From Marininema halotolerans (GTDB lineage: Bacteria; Bacillota; Bacilli; Thermoactinomycetales; DSM-45169), in assembly GCF_900116235.1 (NCBI RefSeq), contig NZ_FPAA01000008.1:1-64000 (forward strand): a stretch of 64,000 nt of DNA. Reading direction: 5' to 3'. The position numbers and the translations under genes are program-made. Position 1 is the stretch's first letter, and every line of letters starts with the position of its first letter. Positions 8,663-16,730 of this stretch are shown here, piece by piece. Under the pieces are notes generated by a model that saw only the letters and a list, made by a program, of their open reading frames with translations, had not been told where the DNA came from and searched no databases.

Positions 8663-8838
8663 GATTCAACACCCCTTTGATCAATCATTGATCCATCCTG
8701 GTCTTTTGCGTAAGCAACCAAAGCGACTTTCTTATCCAAAAGTTGATTAAGTTGCTCTTCGGTTTTGGCGATCTGGTTTAGTGCGTCAGGTTCATTTAGT
8801 AAGTTTGCTAATTGAAATGGATCTCTTTTTTGCGCCAT
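8659..8838 (-). CDS. 59-aa conserved-looking small protein between yqzE and ykuS
   Basis: I found this small gene by reading the gap between yqzE and ykuS. Its ATG overlaps the yqzE stop by one base (TAATG) and its TGA overlaps the ykuS start (ATGA), so it sits in a perfectly coupled three-gene array. The product begins MAQKRDPFQLANLL and has a helical Gln/Leu-rich centre and a hydrophobic strand VALVAYAK. It has no signal or membrane helix. I do not recognise the family. The tight overlaps on both sides make it very likely to be real. Confidence 0.8.
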   Translation of the reverse strand: MAQKRDPFQLANLLNEPDALNQIAKTEEQLNQLLDKKVALVAYAKDQDGSMIDQRGVES

Positions 8839-9044
8839 TATGATTCGCCTCTCGTCAACCGTTTTTTTTGTTTACGTGCAAACATCGATACACCAAAGGG
8901 GATCATGCCAAACCACCGAACAATCCAATTCGGCCGATGTTCCCGACGCTCCCGCCTGGCTTCTTTTCGTTCTGATTTTGGTGTATCGATATAGCGGACC
9001 ATCCGTTGGGTTAAGAATTTCAGATAATCCTGGGAAGCAGACAT
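8838..9044 (-). CDS. yqzE: YqzE family protein
   Basis: A 68-aa basic protein with the YqzE pattern: YLKFLTQRMVRYIDTPKSER near the start and RWFGMIPFGVSMF near the end. Its role is unknown; in Bacillus subtilis yqzE also lies beside aroK and the comG operon. Its AGGGGGTGAT binding site is the 3' arm of a 10-bp hairpin (9048-9082), so translation may be limited by RNA structure. Confidence 0.9.
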   Translation of the reverse strand: MSASQDYLKFLTQRMVRYIDTPKSERKEARRERREHRPNWIVRWFGMIPFGVSMFARKQKKRLTRGES

Positions 9045-9047
9045 GGT

Positions 9048-9082
9048 ATCACCCCCTAGTCCTATCTTAACCAGGGGGTGAT
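9048..9082 (-). promoter_or_regulatory. Hairpin hiding the yqzE ribosome binding site
   Basis: Perfect 10-bp arms (ATCACCCCCT and AGGGGGTGAT) with a 15-nt loop lie between the aroK stop and the yqzE start. On the mRNA the second arm is the Shine-Dalgarno sequence, ending 3 nt before ATG. There is no T-run, so it is not an intrinsic terminator. Confidence 0.6.
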
Positions 9083-9094
9083 CCTTTCAATCCA

Positions 9095-9622
9095 TTATGC
9101 TTTTGTTGATGAGAAAACCGCTTTCCATTGTCTCCAAATATTTTCAGCCGTTTTAGACGGTGAATTGTGGGTGGTATCTTGTTTAAAGTGAGCAAAATCA
9201 TACAATCCCTGCCGCTCTTTTTTGATGCGCCGGACCTTTTCAGTAACATCCCCGGTTAGTAAGGGACGGGAACGATCTCGTGAAAGGCGACGTATCAATT
9301 CTTCTTCTGTCGCATCGAGAGCAACTACCCAACCCTTCTTCTGCATCAAATGGACGTTTTCCGGAAGTAAGACAATTCCACCGCCTGTGGTAATAATCTG
9401 AGGCTCTCTTTGAAGCACGTTCGCTAAAATTCTTTTCTCCCGATTACGAAAGCCTTCCTCCCCTTCTTGTGCAAAGATCTCAGGAATAAGCATCCCCGAT
9501 TCTCGTTCCACTTCTTGATCCGTATCGGTAACCAATAGCTCCATTCGTTCACTGAGCAATCGTCCGATCAGGCTCTTACCCGTCCCCATAAATCCAATTA
9601 AAATCAAATGTTTGCCCTGCAT
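9095..9622 (-). CDS. aroK: Shikimate kinase
   Basis: Phosphorylates shikimate to shikimate 3-phosphate with ATP in the aromatic amino acid pathway. Walker A is GFMGTGKS at about residues 10-17. The shikimate-binding Asp is in TDTDQE, GGG is in ITTGGGIVL, and the lid arginines lie in RSRPLLTG. The 175-aa length is normal. ATG at 9622 was chosen over an upstream TTG; GGGGGAAC precedes it. It is first in a string with yqzE, a 59-aa gene and ykuS. Confidence 0.95.
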   Translation of the reverse strand: MQGKHLILIGFMGTGKSLIGRLLSERMELLVTDTDQEVERESGMLIPEIFAQEGEEGFRNREKRILANVLQREPQIITTGGGIVLLPENVHLMQKKGWVVALDATEEELIRRLSRDRSRPLLTGDVTEKVRRIKKERQGLYDFAHFKQDTTHNSPSKTAENIWRQWKAVFSSTKA

Positions 9623-9753
9623 CACATGTTCCCCCGTCAACCGATTTGTTCGTCATTATATCATGGGAATCCTACAAAACGGCTTTCCCATGATTGTGAA
9701 TTGAAAAAAAATTCGTTACACTAATACAAATAATTAGGTAAAGGAGAACCTTC

Positions 9754-10536
9754 ATGACCTGGCCCATCTGGCAAATCAATGCCTTTACGAATCGTCCTTT
9801 CAAAGGGAATCCTGCTGCCGTTTGTATGCCTCAATCAAACGGGGAAGATCAAAGGTTGCAACAAATTGCCATTGAGATGAATCTTTCTGAAACCGCTTTT
9901 CTCTACAAGAAAGAAATGAATACGTATCACCTTCGCTGGTTTACAATTTCAGAGGAAGAAGAACTTTGTGGCCACGCAACATTGGCTGCTGCCCATGTTC
10001 TCTGGGAGGAAGGTGATGCAGATCGACTCCATCCAATCAAATTTTTCACACGTAGCGGCCTCCTAGAAGCATATCGAGAAGGGAATGATATCCGCCTCGA
10101 TTTCCCCAAGGAACCCATCACACTTTGCCCAATCCATCCTGCAATAAAAAAGTATTATGGCTCCATTATTCAAGCCCAAGGATACAATCGACTGGATCAT
10201 TTTTTGGAACTCTCAACTGAAGAGGATGTTCTTCAGTTTCTGCCGGAAGAAGCGATAAAGCACTTAACAGGGCGACGTGGAATTATTATCAGTAGTCCGT
10301 CTACAAGGAAGCATACGGATATTGTATCTCGTTTTTTCGCACCTACAGAAGACCCGGTTACAGGCTCCGCCCACTGTGCAATCGGTCCCTACTGGGCAGA
10401 ACGAATAGGGAGAGAAACTTTGAGGGCCTATCAAGCCTCCTCCCGTGGAGGAACCTTGCATGTTGTTTGCCATGGGAAGCGCGTTCACCTTATTGGCCAA
10501 GCCGTTACGATCTGGAAAGGCCGACTAACAGTCTAA
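9754..10536 (+). CDS. PhzF family isomerase-like protein
   Basis: A 260-aa protein of the PhzF/diaminopimelate-epimerase fold. Diagnostic segments are FKGNPAAVC, the catalytic Glu46 in NLSETAF, LCGHATLAAAHVLW and DPVTGSAHCAIGPYW. Family members isomerise small metabolites; most chromosomal PhzF homologues have unknown substrates and no phenazine genes are present here. The start has AAAGGAG 7 nt upstream. The middle of the protein (about 125-165) is shorter than in longer family members. Confidence 0.9.
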   Translation: MTWPIWQINAFTNRPFKGNPAAVCMPQSNGEDQRLQQIAIEMNLSETAFLYKKEMNTYHLRWFTISEEEELCGHATLAAAHVLWEEGDADRLHPIKFFTRSGLLEAYREGNDIRLDFPKEPITLCPIHPAIKKYYGSIIQAQGYNRLDHFLELSTEEDVLQFLPEEAIKHLTGRRGIIISSPSTRKHTDIVSRFFAPTEDPVTGSAHCAIGPYWAERIGRETLRAYQASSRGGTLHVVCHGKRVHLIGQAVTIWKGRLTV

Positions 10537-10582
10537 GGGACTCATATAAATAGGGTAGGTATCCCATCAAAATATTATATCT

Positions 10583-10726
10583 TTAGTCATCCTTTTTCAC
10601 AGAGCGACTCGGCAACCATCCAAATAACTCCTCTGCCTTATTCACTAACTCTTGACCCTGTACCATCTTGCCTTCCGTATGGAGCAGAATAAACTGGGTC
10701 ACCAACAACCACTCCTCCCTATTCAT
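10583..10726 (-). CDS. Possible 47-aa acidic small protein
   Basis: A short minus-strand frame runs from ATG at 10726 to TAA, with GAAGGG just upstream. The product starts MNREEWLLVTQFILLHTEG and is Glu/Lys rich. It fills the gap between the phzF-like gene and the S9 peptidase. I recognise no family. Its amphipathic, helix-friendly composition favours a real gene, but the evidence is only composition and a moderate binding site. Confidence 0.45.
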   Translation of the reverse strand: MNREEWLLVTQFILLHTEGKMVQGQELVNKAEELFGWLPSRSVKKDD

Positions 10727-10818
10727 CGCCCTTCATCTCCCCATCCATTATCCTTTACCTTATTATTCGTCAACGGATCCACTTTTTAGACCAAAAATAA
10801 TTAGAAGGGGGCTTGTCA

Positions 10819-12642
10819 ATGACTTCTTCAATCACACAATCAGAACTTCGACGATACTTAGAAATACGTTCAGCTTATGCGCCTAGTTACCATCGAATGG
10901 ATAAAAGTGTGGCTTTTCTTTCAACAATGAGTGGCCTTCCGCAAGTTTGGAGAATGGGAGAAGCTCCTTGGCCGCAACAACTCACTTTTTTTTCGGAGCG
11001 AGTAATGGGAATGAGTGCCTCCCCCACACAGGACATTTTTTGTCTATGGAAAGATCAAGGCGGAAACGAACGATCTCAGTTGTATCTTATGGATGGAGAT
11101 GGCCTTTCAATCGAAAACTTAACCAATGATCCCCAACATATCTACCGATTTGGGTCATGGGCTCCTGACGGCCGTCGATTTAGCTATACCTCCAACCAAC
11201 GCGATGGTGTTCACTTTGATATTTACCTTTATGATGTGAAAAATCGCCAACATGATCTTCTCCTCGAAAGTGATCATACCAACCACGCTGGAGAATTTAG
11301 TCCTGATGGTCGAAGCCTTCTCTTCGCCCTTCTCCATTCGAATTCGGACAATGATTGGTACCTCCTTGATTTGGACTCCAAACAATCGGTTCATCTAACT
11401 CCTCATACTGAGGACGCTTTATATCAACGGCTCACCTTCTCATCGGATGGCAACTCGCTCTTTCTCTTATCCAACCAAGAAAGTGAATTTTCTCGTGTCG
11501 CCCGGTTGCATCTCGATACAAAGCATTGGTGTTGGTTAACTGAGGATCATTGGGATGCAGAGGATCTCACCCTGAGTCACGATCGAAACCTTCTCGCTTA
11601 CAGTAAAAATGAAAATGGAAGCTCACAGATATATCTCCTTGAAACAGCCACTCACCATCATCTTCCCATCCCCACCAATCCACCTGGGGTAGTAGGGGAT
11701 CTTTCATGGAGTCAACAAGACAACTCCCTCGCTTTTACGTTAAGTAGCCCCCTAGACGCGAATGAAATCTGGCAGTTCCACCTACAACATGCACACTATG
11801 AACGGCTCACTTATGCTTCCCTGTCCGGCCGACCACGAGAGCCCTTTGTTACACCTGAACTGATTCAATACACCTCCTTTGATCAATTGTCCATCCCTGG
11901 CTTTTACTATCGACCCCATCATCGCAGTGGCCCCTACCCTGTCATCATCTGGGTACATGGAGGACCTGAATCCCAGAGTCGCAACGGCTTTAATAGCCTA
12001 TTTCAATTCTTTCTTTCACGAGGAATTGCAATCTTTGTACCTAATGTTCGTGGGAGTAGTGGTTACGGACATACATACGTCCATTTAGATGATGTACGAA
12101 AGCGAATGGACTCCGTTGCCGATTTAGCTTGGGGGGTACAATGGTTGCAAAGGTATGGGAATGCTCAGCCGGATGCAATTGGTATCATGGGGGGGAGTTA
12201 CGGTGGATTTATGGTGTTGGCTGCCCTTACCCATTATCCAGACTTATGGGCAGCAGGGGTAGATATCGTGGGGATTGCTAATCTGAGGACTTTTATTCAA
12301 AATACTAGTTCCTATCGAAGGCACTTACGGGAGTCCGAATATGGGACGATTGAAAATGACGGAGAGTTTTTCGACCAAATTTCACCGATTCATCACGTTG
12401 AACAAATTAAAGCACCTCTATTTGTCATTCATGGAGCAAATGACCCCCGTGTTCCTGTCAATGAAGCAGAGCAAATCGTTACTGCCCTTCGTAAAAAGGA
12501 ACATTCTGTTGAATATCTACGTTTTGAAGACGAGGGACATGGGGTGGTAAAGTTAGAGAATCGAATCAACGCCTATGCTGCCGTCGCCGAATTCTTAGAT
12601 CGCTGGCTCTCTAAACCAACGAATTCGGATCAGGAAAATTGA
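10819..12642 (+). CDS. S9 family serine peptidase (acylaminoacyl-peptidase/POP type)
   Basis: 607 aa from ATG 10819, with GGGGG 7 nt upstream; an in-frame TTG two codons earlier is less likely. The N-terminal 350 residues hold TolB-like beta-propeller repeats (SFSPDGR-type segments such as EFSPDGRSLLF and APDGRRFSY). The C-terminal alpha/beta hydrolase domain has HGGPE (oxyanion), nucleophile Ser460 in GGSYGG, Asp542 in NDPRVP and His574 in EGHG. It cleaves small peptides in the cytoplasm. No signal peptide is visible. It is monocistronic and followed by a terminator. Confidence 0.94.
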   Translation: MTSSITQSELRRYLEIRSAYAPSYHRMDKSVAFLSTMSGLPQVWRMGEAPWPQQLTFFSERVMGMSASPTQDIFCLWKDQGGNERSQLYLMDGDGLSIENLTNDPQHIYRFGSWAPDGRRFSYTSNQRDGVHFDIYLYDVKNRQHDLLLESDHTNHAGEFSPDGRSLLFALLHSNSDNDWYLLDLDSKQSVHLTPHTEDALYQRLTFSSDGNSLFLLSNQESEFSRVARLHLDTKHWCWLTEDHWDAEDLTLSHDRNLLAYSKNENGSSQIYLLETATHHHLPIPTNPPGVVGDLSWSQQDNSLAFTLSSPLDANEIWQFHLQHAHYERLTYASLSGRPREPFVTPELIQYTSFDQLSIPGFYYRPHHRSGPYPVIIWVHGGPESQSRNGFNSLFQFFLSRGIAIFVPNVRGSSGYGHTYVHLDDVRKRMDSVADLAWGVQWLQRYGNAQPDAIGIMGGSYGGFMVLAALTHYPDLWAAGVDIVGIANLRTFIQNTSSYRRHLRESEYGTIENDGEFFDQISPIHHVEQIKAPLFVIHGANDPRVPVNEAEQIVTALRKKEHSVEYLRFEDEGHGVVKLENRINAYAAVAEFLDRWLSKPTNSDQEN

Positions 12643-12654
12643 GTCACCTAAATG

Positions 12655-12682
12655 AAAAGGGAAGCCCGTGGGCTTCCCTTTT
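12655..12682. terminator. Bidirectional terminator between S9 peptidase and merR
   Basis: AAAAGGGAAGCCC/GGGCTTCCCTTTT perfect stem with a 2-nt loop between two convergent stops. Confidence 0.85.
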
Positions 12683-12683
12683 A

Positions 12684-13448
12684 CTATTTCTTAACTCCGG
12701 TAAAGAGATGAATGGCATCCCTTAAAAATTCTGCCGTTCCTTCTTGCTGTTGATCGTAGTGAGCCTTAAAGCGTTCATCGTCAACATACATTTGAGCAAG
12801 GCCCGCATGGGCTTCTTTGCTGTATTCATTCCAGTAAAACATCAGCCATTGTTTATGCAAAGCCGCAGCTTTTTGGGCAAGATCGCTTGCTGGATCTCCA
12901 GTTTGCATCGCTTGAGCTAACGCTGCTTTTATTTCATCAGCTAATTGTGTAACCCTAGCATGCTCCTCAGGTGTCATGTCCATCACTTTTTGGTTTGCCT
13001 GATCAATGGCCTCGTCGCCATACTTCTCGCGGATTTCTTCCCCATATTTTTGTTCGTTTTCGTGAACCATTTGTTGCTTAAAGCCAACAAACTTATCTTT
13101 GTCTGTCATCGTGATTCTCCCTTCTGAGAATGCGATTGTATTTTCCACGTTACTAATCAGTTGATCCAGTTGTCTGCGTTGATCTACCAGGCGCATACGA
13201 TGTTCAATTAACGCTTGTTTCCGATCAAAGAGCGGGTCCCTTACAATCCTTTTAATCTCATCCAAACTCATCCCAAGCTCCCGGTAAAACAATATAACTT
13301 GAAGTCGGTCCACTTCCTTCGTGCCATAAATACGGTACCCTGACGAACTTACCCTCGCCGGCTTGAGTAGATCAATCTCGTCATAATATCGCAGGGTTCT
13401 CGTACTGATGCCTGCTAACTTCCCTAGTTTTTGGACGGTATATTCCAT
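12684..13448 (-). CDS. MerR family regulator with TipAS antibiotic-recognition domain
   Basis: 254 aa. The N-terminal MerR helix-turn-helix and wing (about 1-70) carry the typical RTLRYYDEIDLLKP and SGYRIYG. A dimerisation coiled coil follows (about 80-115). The C-terminal TipAS domain (about 125-250) resembles Mta/TipAL, which bind thiopeptides or other drugs. Such proteins activate their own gene and drug efflux genes. Its own promoter has the 19-bp spacer used by MerR activators. GGGAGGTGA precedes the ATG. No pump gene is adjacent, so its targets are elsewhere. Confidence 0.93.
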   Translation of the reverse strand: MEYTVQKLGKLAGISTRTLRYYDEIDLLKPARVSSSGYRIYGTKEVDRLQVILFYRELGMSLDEIKRIVRDPLFDRKQALIEHRMRLVDQRRQLDQLISNVENTIAFSEGRITMTDKDKFVGFKQQMVHENEQKYGEEIREKYGDEAIDQANQKVMDMTPEEHARVTQLADEIKAALAQAMQTGDPASDLAQKAAALHKQWLMFYWNEYSKEAHAGLAQMYVDDERFKAHYDQQQEGTAEFLRDAIHLFTGVKK

Positions 13449-13468
13449 CGCTTCACCTCCCTATGTTC

Positions 13469-13499
13469 ACGATAATGCCTTCCGTAACGTCAAGGTCAA
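13469..13499 (-). promoter_or_regulatory. MerR-type autoregulated promoter (19-bp spacer)
   Basis: On the minus strand -35 TTGACC (13494-13499) and -10 TATCGT (13469-13474) are separated by 19 bp. The spacer region holds an imperfect dyad ACCTTGACG...CGGAAGGC. A long spacer with a dyad is the classic MerR-family activator architecture. Confidence 0.7.
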
Positions 13500-13510
13500 T
13501 GTACTTTTTT

Positions 13511-13535
13511 AAAAAAGGGCCTGAATGCATCGCCC
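13511..13535 (-). terminator. comG operon terminator
   Basis: On the minus strand GGGC...GCCC is followed by TTTTTT. It lies about 120 nt past comGG. Between them is a 7-codon frame (13602-13625) with a perfect GGAGG site but no recognisable product. Confidence 0.55.
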
Positions 13536-13651
13536 TATCGTATTTGAATCCACAGCGCCACTCAACGACGTACCCTGAGGTTCTTCGATTAAGAAAGAGA
13601 TTCAAGTTTGAACCAGATTAATCATGATATTCCTCCAATTACTGTAGTTGG

Positions 13652-14047
13652 TTAACGACTCCACTTTTGAATGATACAGGTATCCTTCGCAACGAGTACC
13701 CTAATGGTTTGCTTTACTCCCTGGCCTTTTGCAACCGATACAATCTGGATCTGATTCCCGTGGTGTGCTTCACTCCAAGTTTGTGATTGAAAGCCGTTCA
13801 TCTGTGTAATCAATGAATCATTTTTTGAACGTGAACCGCCACAAAGTTGATATTGCATACGAGCAATCCCACTTTCCGCAGCATATTGCGCCCGAATCAT
13901 TTTCCATTCGGCTGCACTACCATGCCCTGCTCTTACGAGTTGAGTAAGAACCGCCGTTATAATGAAGAAGAGCAGGATTGATACTGCCAGTACGATGGGA
14001 AGAGCCAATCCCTTTTCATTGTTTAGCACACGCCAAATCATGATCAT
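13652..14047 (-). CDS. comGG: ComGG-like competence pseudopilus protein
   Basis: 131 aa with a short N-terminal stretch then a membrane helix (ALPIVLAVSILLFFIITAVL) and the EKGLALP prepilin-like region. Its sequence is poorly conserved, so the name rests mostly on its place as seventh gene of the comG array. It is a minor component of the DNA-uptake pseudopilus at the membrane. Its start overlaps the comGF stop (ATGA), and AAGGAG lies 7 nt upstream. Confidence 0.75.
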   Translation of the reverse strand: MIMIWRVLNNEKGLALPIVLAVSILLFFIITAVLTQLVRAGHGSAAEWKMIRAQYAAESGIARMQYQLCGGSRSKNDSLITQMNGFQSQTWSEAHHGNQIQIVSVAKGQGVKQTIRVLVAKDTCIIQKWSR

Positions 14048-14505
14048 AGAGAGCTCCTTCCCCGAAAATAGCGACGCACCTTCAAATCACTATGCCAATT
14101 TTGCAAACCGACCTCGAACCACACCCCATCCTGATCGGGCTCAAAGCCTATCCAATAAGCATCCTGTAATAAAATGGTCGTCCCTTGATATCCTGACCCT
14201 TCTTTTGAACGCACCCCTCGCAAGAGCCGTCTTTTATCCTGTTTATAACGAACGGTTTCACCAGAAGGTAAATCAAATAGGAGCCATCCCTCGTTGGATA
14301 ACCTAAAATCTTGCCCTTGGCGAATTTCATCTCGTACATCCGCAACAAATTGTTGGATCTCCGCTCCCAATTGCTGACGGTAAAACCCCTTTTTTAATTG
14401 ACGCTCTAATCCATATTCGAAAGAAAAGATAGCTGGAATAAGAAGGGTAAGGATGGTCATCACAATCGCGATTTCCACATAGGTAAAGCCCTTTTCTTCC
14501 TTCAT
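14044..14505 (-). CDS. comGF: ComGF competence pseudopilus protein
   Basis: 153 aa from ATG 14505, which overlaps the comGE stop (TGATG); a longer frame upstream runs inside comGE and is not needed. The prepilin-type N-terminus KEEKGFTYVEIAIVMTIL has the Gly-Phe cleavage site and Glu+5. The C-terminal domain with a YRIRNG-like hydrophilic body is typical of ComGF. It is a minor pseudopilin required for transformation in Bacillus. It is translationally coupled to its neighbours. Confidence 0.82.
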   Translation of the reverse strand: MKEEKGFTYVEIAIVMTILTLLIPAIFSFEYGLERQLKKGFYRQQLGAEIQQFVADVRDEIRQGQDFRLSNEGWLLFDLPSGETVRYKQDKRRLLRGVRSKEGSGYQGTTILLQDAYWIGFEPDQDGVWFEVGLQNWHSDLKVRRYFRGRSSL

Positions 14506-14867
14506 CAAGGTCGATAGTTTAAACTTTTTAAGGTAATGGAACGCTCGTTTCCCCAACTGTCTCTCCACTCCACTGTCACCTCACATCCGGACAATTTCCG
14601 CGCAATGAACTCCCTTCGCCAACGGATGTCATAGGATACACGGCCTTCTTTGGTTGTTTTACGTTGATTGCGAGGAAGCGACGACGTATTTTTTTGCAGC
14701 TCCTCCATCTTCGATTCAGCGATTCCCATCGCAGCCATCCGTCTCACTCCCGAAACCAAATGATGATTGGCTTCAATAGCGACAGGTAATGCTGTCACTA
14801 AGAGTAGGCTAAAAATCAACATGGCGGTTACCGTTTCAACAAGGGTAAATCCCCTCTCATTGAACAT
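14505..14867 (-). CDS. comGE: ComGE-like minor pseudopilin
   Basis: 120 aa beginning FNERGFTLVETVTAML, a textbook class 3 prepilin signal (cleavage after Gly, Glu at +5, hydrophobic helix). The remainder is a short hydrophilic domain with a Cys (GCEVTVEW). The start overlaps the comGD stop by one base. Assignment to ComGE rests on order within the operon. Confidence 0.8.
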   Translation of the reverse strand: MFNERGFTLVETVTAMLIFSLLLVTALPVAIEANHHLVSGVRRMAAMGIAESKMEELQKNTSSLPRNQRKTTKEGRVSYDIRWRREFIARKLSGCEVTVEWRDSWGNERSITLKSLNYRP

Positions 14868-15319
14868 CAGGGATCGACCTCCACACGCACTCGACCTGAA
14901 GCTACTTGGACCACAATCTTCCCGACACGTTCTCCTCCGCGAATTAGGTGAAATGTACCGCCACGTACTTGACCACTTTTACGAAAAACGACCTGATGAT
15001 GGGGATAATTGCTGGCGATTTTATACTGTGTAGGAAGAGCCTCTCGTCGCAATAAATGACCATCCTGCAATACCACATAAACACCTTGAGAAGGTTGCAA
15101 TAAAAATACAGTCTCCTCTTCGGTAAGACGAGACTGTACCTGAGCAAACCGCAAATCAGCTGCCATCCCCCTTAAAAATAACTCTCGCTCAAGCCGGTCT
15201 CCCCATTGGACAAAAGCAGGGAGAGCCAAGAGGGTCATGAAACTAATCATCATCATGGATAATGAAAGTTCGACTAAGGTCCACCCTGTTTCTTCACGTA
15301 AAAACTTCCTAATCGCCAT
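14867..15319 (-). CDS. comGD: ComGD minor pseudopilin
   Basis: 150 aa from ATG 15319, overlapping comGC by 11 nt; the frame extends further upstream only into comGC. The N-terminal prepilin signal is EETGWTLVELSLSMMM, with Trp instead of the usual Phe after Gly. The rest is a GspH-like beta-rich domain. It is a minor pilin of the competence pilus. No clear binding site is seen, so translation is probably coupled to comGC. Confidence 0.85.
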   Translation of the reverse strand: MAIRKFLREETGWTLVELSLSMMMISFMTLLALPAFVQWGDRLERELFLRGMAADLRFAQVQSRLTEEETVFLLQPSQGVYVVLQDGHLLRREALPTQYKIASNYPHHQVVFRKSGQVRGGTFHLIRGGERVGKIVVQVASGRVRVEVDP

Positions 15320-15647
15320 GTTTACTACAGTGCACCCGTTTCTCCACCGAGGCACCCTTCCGAATGGTGTAAGTTCCCTTCGCTGGACAGGTTGGCGTGG
15401 ACCGTAAATACCCTCGTTTTTTTAATTGCTCTACTGAAGTCGGAAAGCTCCCATACTCTAAATAGTAGTTATCAGCTTGCGCACCAATTAACTTCCGATT
15501 GGCATCACAGGCCCTCTCTTGTGCCGATTGTCCTGCCATTCTTAAATTTGGCAATGCAATCGCGATAATGACACCAATTACAAATATCACGACAATCATT
15601 TCAATTAAAGTAAATCCATCCTCATTGGAAATCCATTTTTTTATCAT
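15309..15647 (-). CDS. comGC: ComGC major competence pilin
   Basis: 112 aa from ATG 15647 with GGAGAG upstream. The prepilin peptide NEDGFTLIEMIVVIFVIGVIIAIALP is nearly canonical (described by its key residues Gly-Phe, Glu+5). The C-terminal domain has two Cys residues (ACDAN and TCPAKG) that could form the disulphide known in ComGC, plus a third (HCSKHG). It is the main subunit of the uptake pilus that binds DNA outside the cell. Confidence 0.92.
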   Translation of the reverse strand: MIKKWISNEDGFTLIEMIVVIFVIGVIIAIALPNLRMAGQSAQERACDANRKLIGAQADNYYLEYGSFPTSVEQLKKRGYLRSTPTCPAKGTYTIRKGASVEKRVHCSKHGD

Positions 15648-15677
15648 GTTCAAGCTCTCCTCTCTCTTACTGCTCTC

Positions 15678-16730
15678 TTACATCGCCTGTACCATATGAA
15701 GCATGGGCAAAAACATCGCAAGCACCGTCGCCGCCATCAGTACGCCCAGCCCAAAGATTAAAATCGGTTCCAAACTACGCGTAAAACGATTCATCCGTTC
15801 GCGAATAATCATTTCGGTTCCACGAGCTAAGGTTAATAGCGACTGATCCAAACTGCCTGTTTCCTCGCCGAGGGCAACCAGTCGTCGCAATGATTTTAGA
15901 AAGAGGGAGCCTTCCTTTGACAAACTTTCATGCAAAGAATGCCCCGCTAATAAAGCATGGCGGACGCTTTTCATTCCCCCGGTTAAAGGGGCCCAAGGGC
16001 TAAATCCCTCCACGATTTCCACTGCTCGCAATAACGGAACCCCCGCTTTTAATAAAGAACCCAGTTGAACCGCTAAATAATGGGTAAATCGCAACGCAAA
16101 ATAAGAGCGAAGCACAGGCAATTGATATACCCATGCCATGAGTTGCTGACGCTTGACCGGAGACAAGTGTCGTAAAAAAAGAAACAAAATCATAATGAAC
16201 AAAGTAACCCCACCAATAAAATAAACACCCTCCCGAATCCATTGATGAAACGATAGAAACCAGCGGGTATACAGGGGCAACTCTAAACCCATCGTGGCAT
16301 ACATCGCTTGAAAGCGTGGTACCACTGTGGTAACAAGAAAGACAAAGGCGCATCCTACCAATATCAAGACAATCGCCGGATACATGAGGGCTTGTACCGT
16401 ATCTCGAATCAACTGATCACGCCCTTGAAAATAAGACCGACACTGACGCAAACCAAAAGCATAATCTCCATGTTCCTCTGCCGCTGATAGAAATGAAACA
16501 AAGATCGGAGGAAGGCCTTCTTCACTGAGTGCACTCGACAAACCCCTCCCCTCTTCCAATCGTTGCAAAATGCCTTCCATTTCCTGAAATCTCAATATAT
16601 TTTGTTCACCTAATAAACGAATGCTTGGAATTAGAGAAAAACCTGCTTCTAATAAGTTAGCTAACTGTTCGCTAAATTGAACCAGTCGGTCAGCCCTCCA
16701 TTTGGAGCGACGGAGGCTAATCATGAGCAT
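15678..16730 (-). CDS. comGB: ComGB pilus platform membrane protein
   Basis: 350 aa of the GspF/PilC family, with two T2SF domains (about 15-135 and 215-340) and three to four membrane helices (about 113-135, 160-185 and 325-348). It is the inner-membrane platform that couples the ComGA ATPase to pilus assembly. Its start at 16730 overlaps the end of comGA by 14 nt; an ATG two codons later is an alternative. Confidence 0.93.
   Translation of the reverse strand: MLMISLRRSKWRADRLVQFSEQLANLLEAGFSLIPSIRLLGEQNILRFQEMEGILQRLEEGRGLSSALSEEGLPPIFVSFLSAAEEHGDYAFGLRQCRSYFQGRDQLIRDTVQALMYPAIVLILVGCAFVFLVTTVVPRFQAMYATMGLELPLYTRWFLSFHQWIREGVYFIGGVTLFIMILFLFLRHLSPVKRQQLMAWVYQLPVLRSYFALRFTHYLAVQLGSLLKAGVPLLRAVEIVEGFSPWAPLTGGMKSVRHALLAGHSLHESLSKEGSLFLKSLRRLVALGEETGSLDQSLLTLARGTEMIIRERMNRFTRSLEPILIFGLGVLMAATVLAMFLPMLHMVQAM

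Noticed and set aside
13536-13651. tRNA-like segment near TTGAATCC after comGG
   Set aside because: No cloverleaf could be drawn; acceptor and T arms do not pair.
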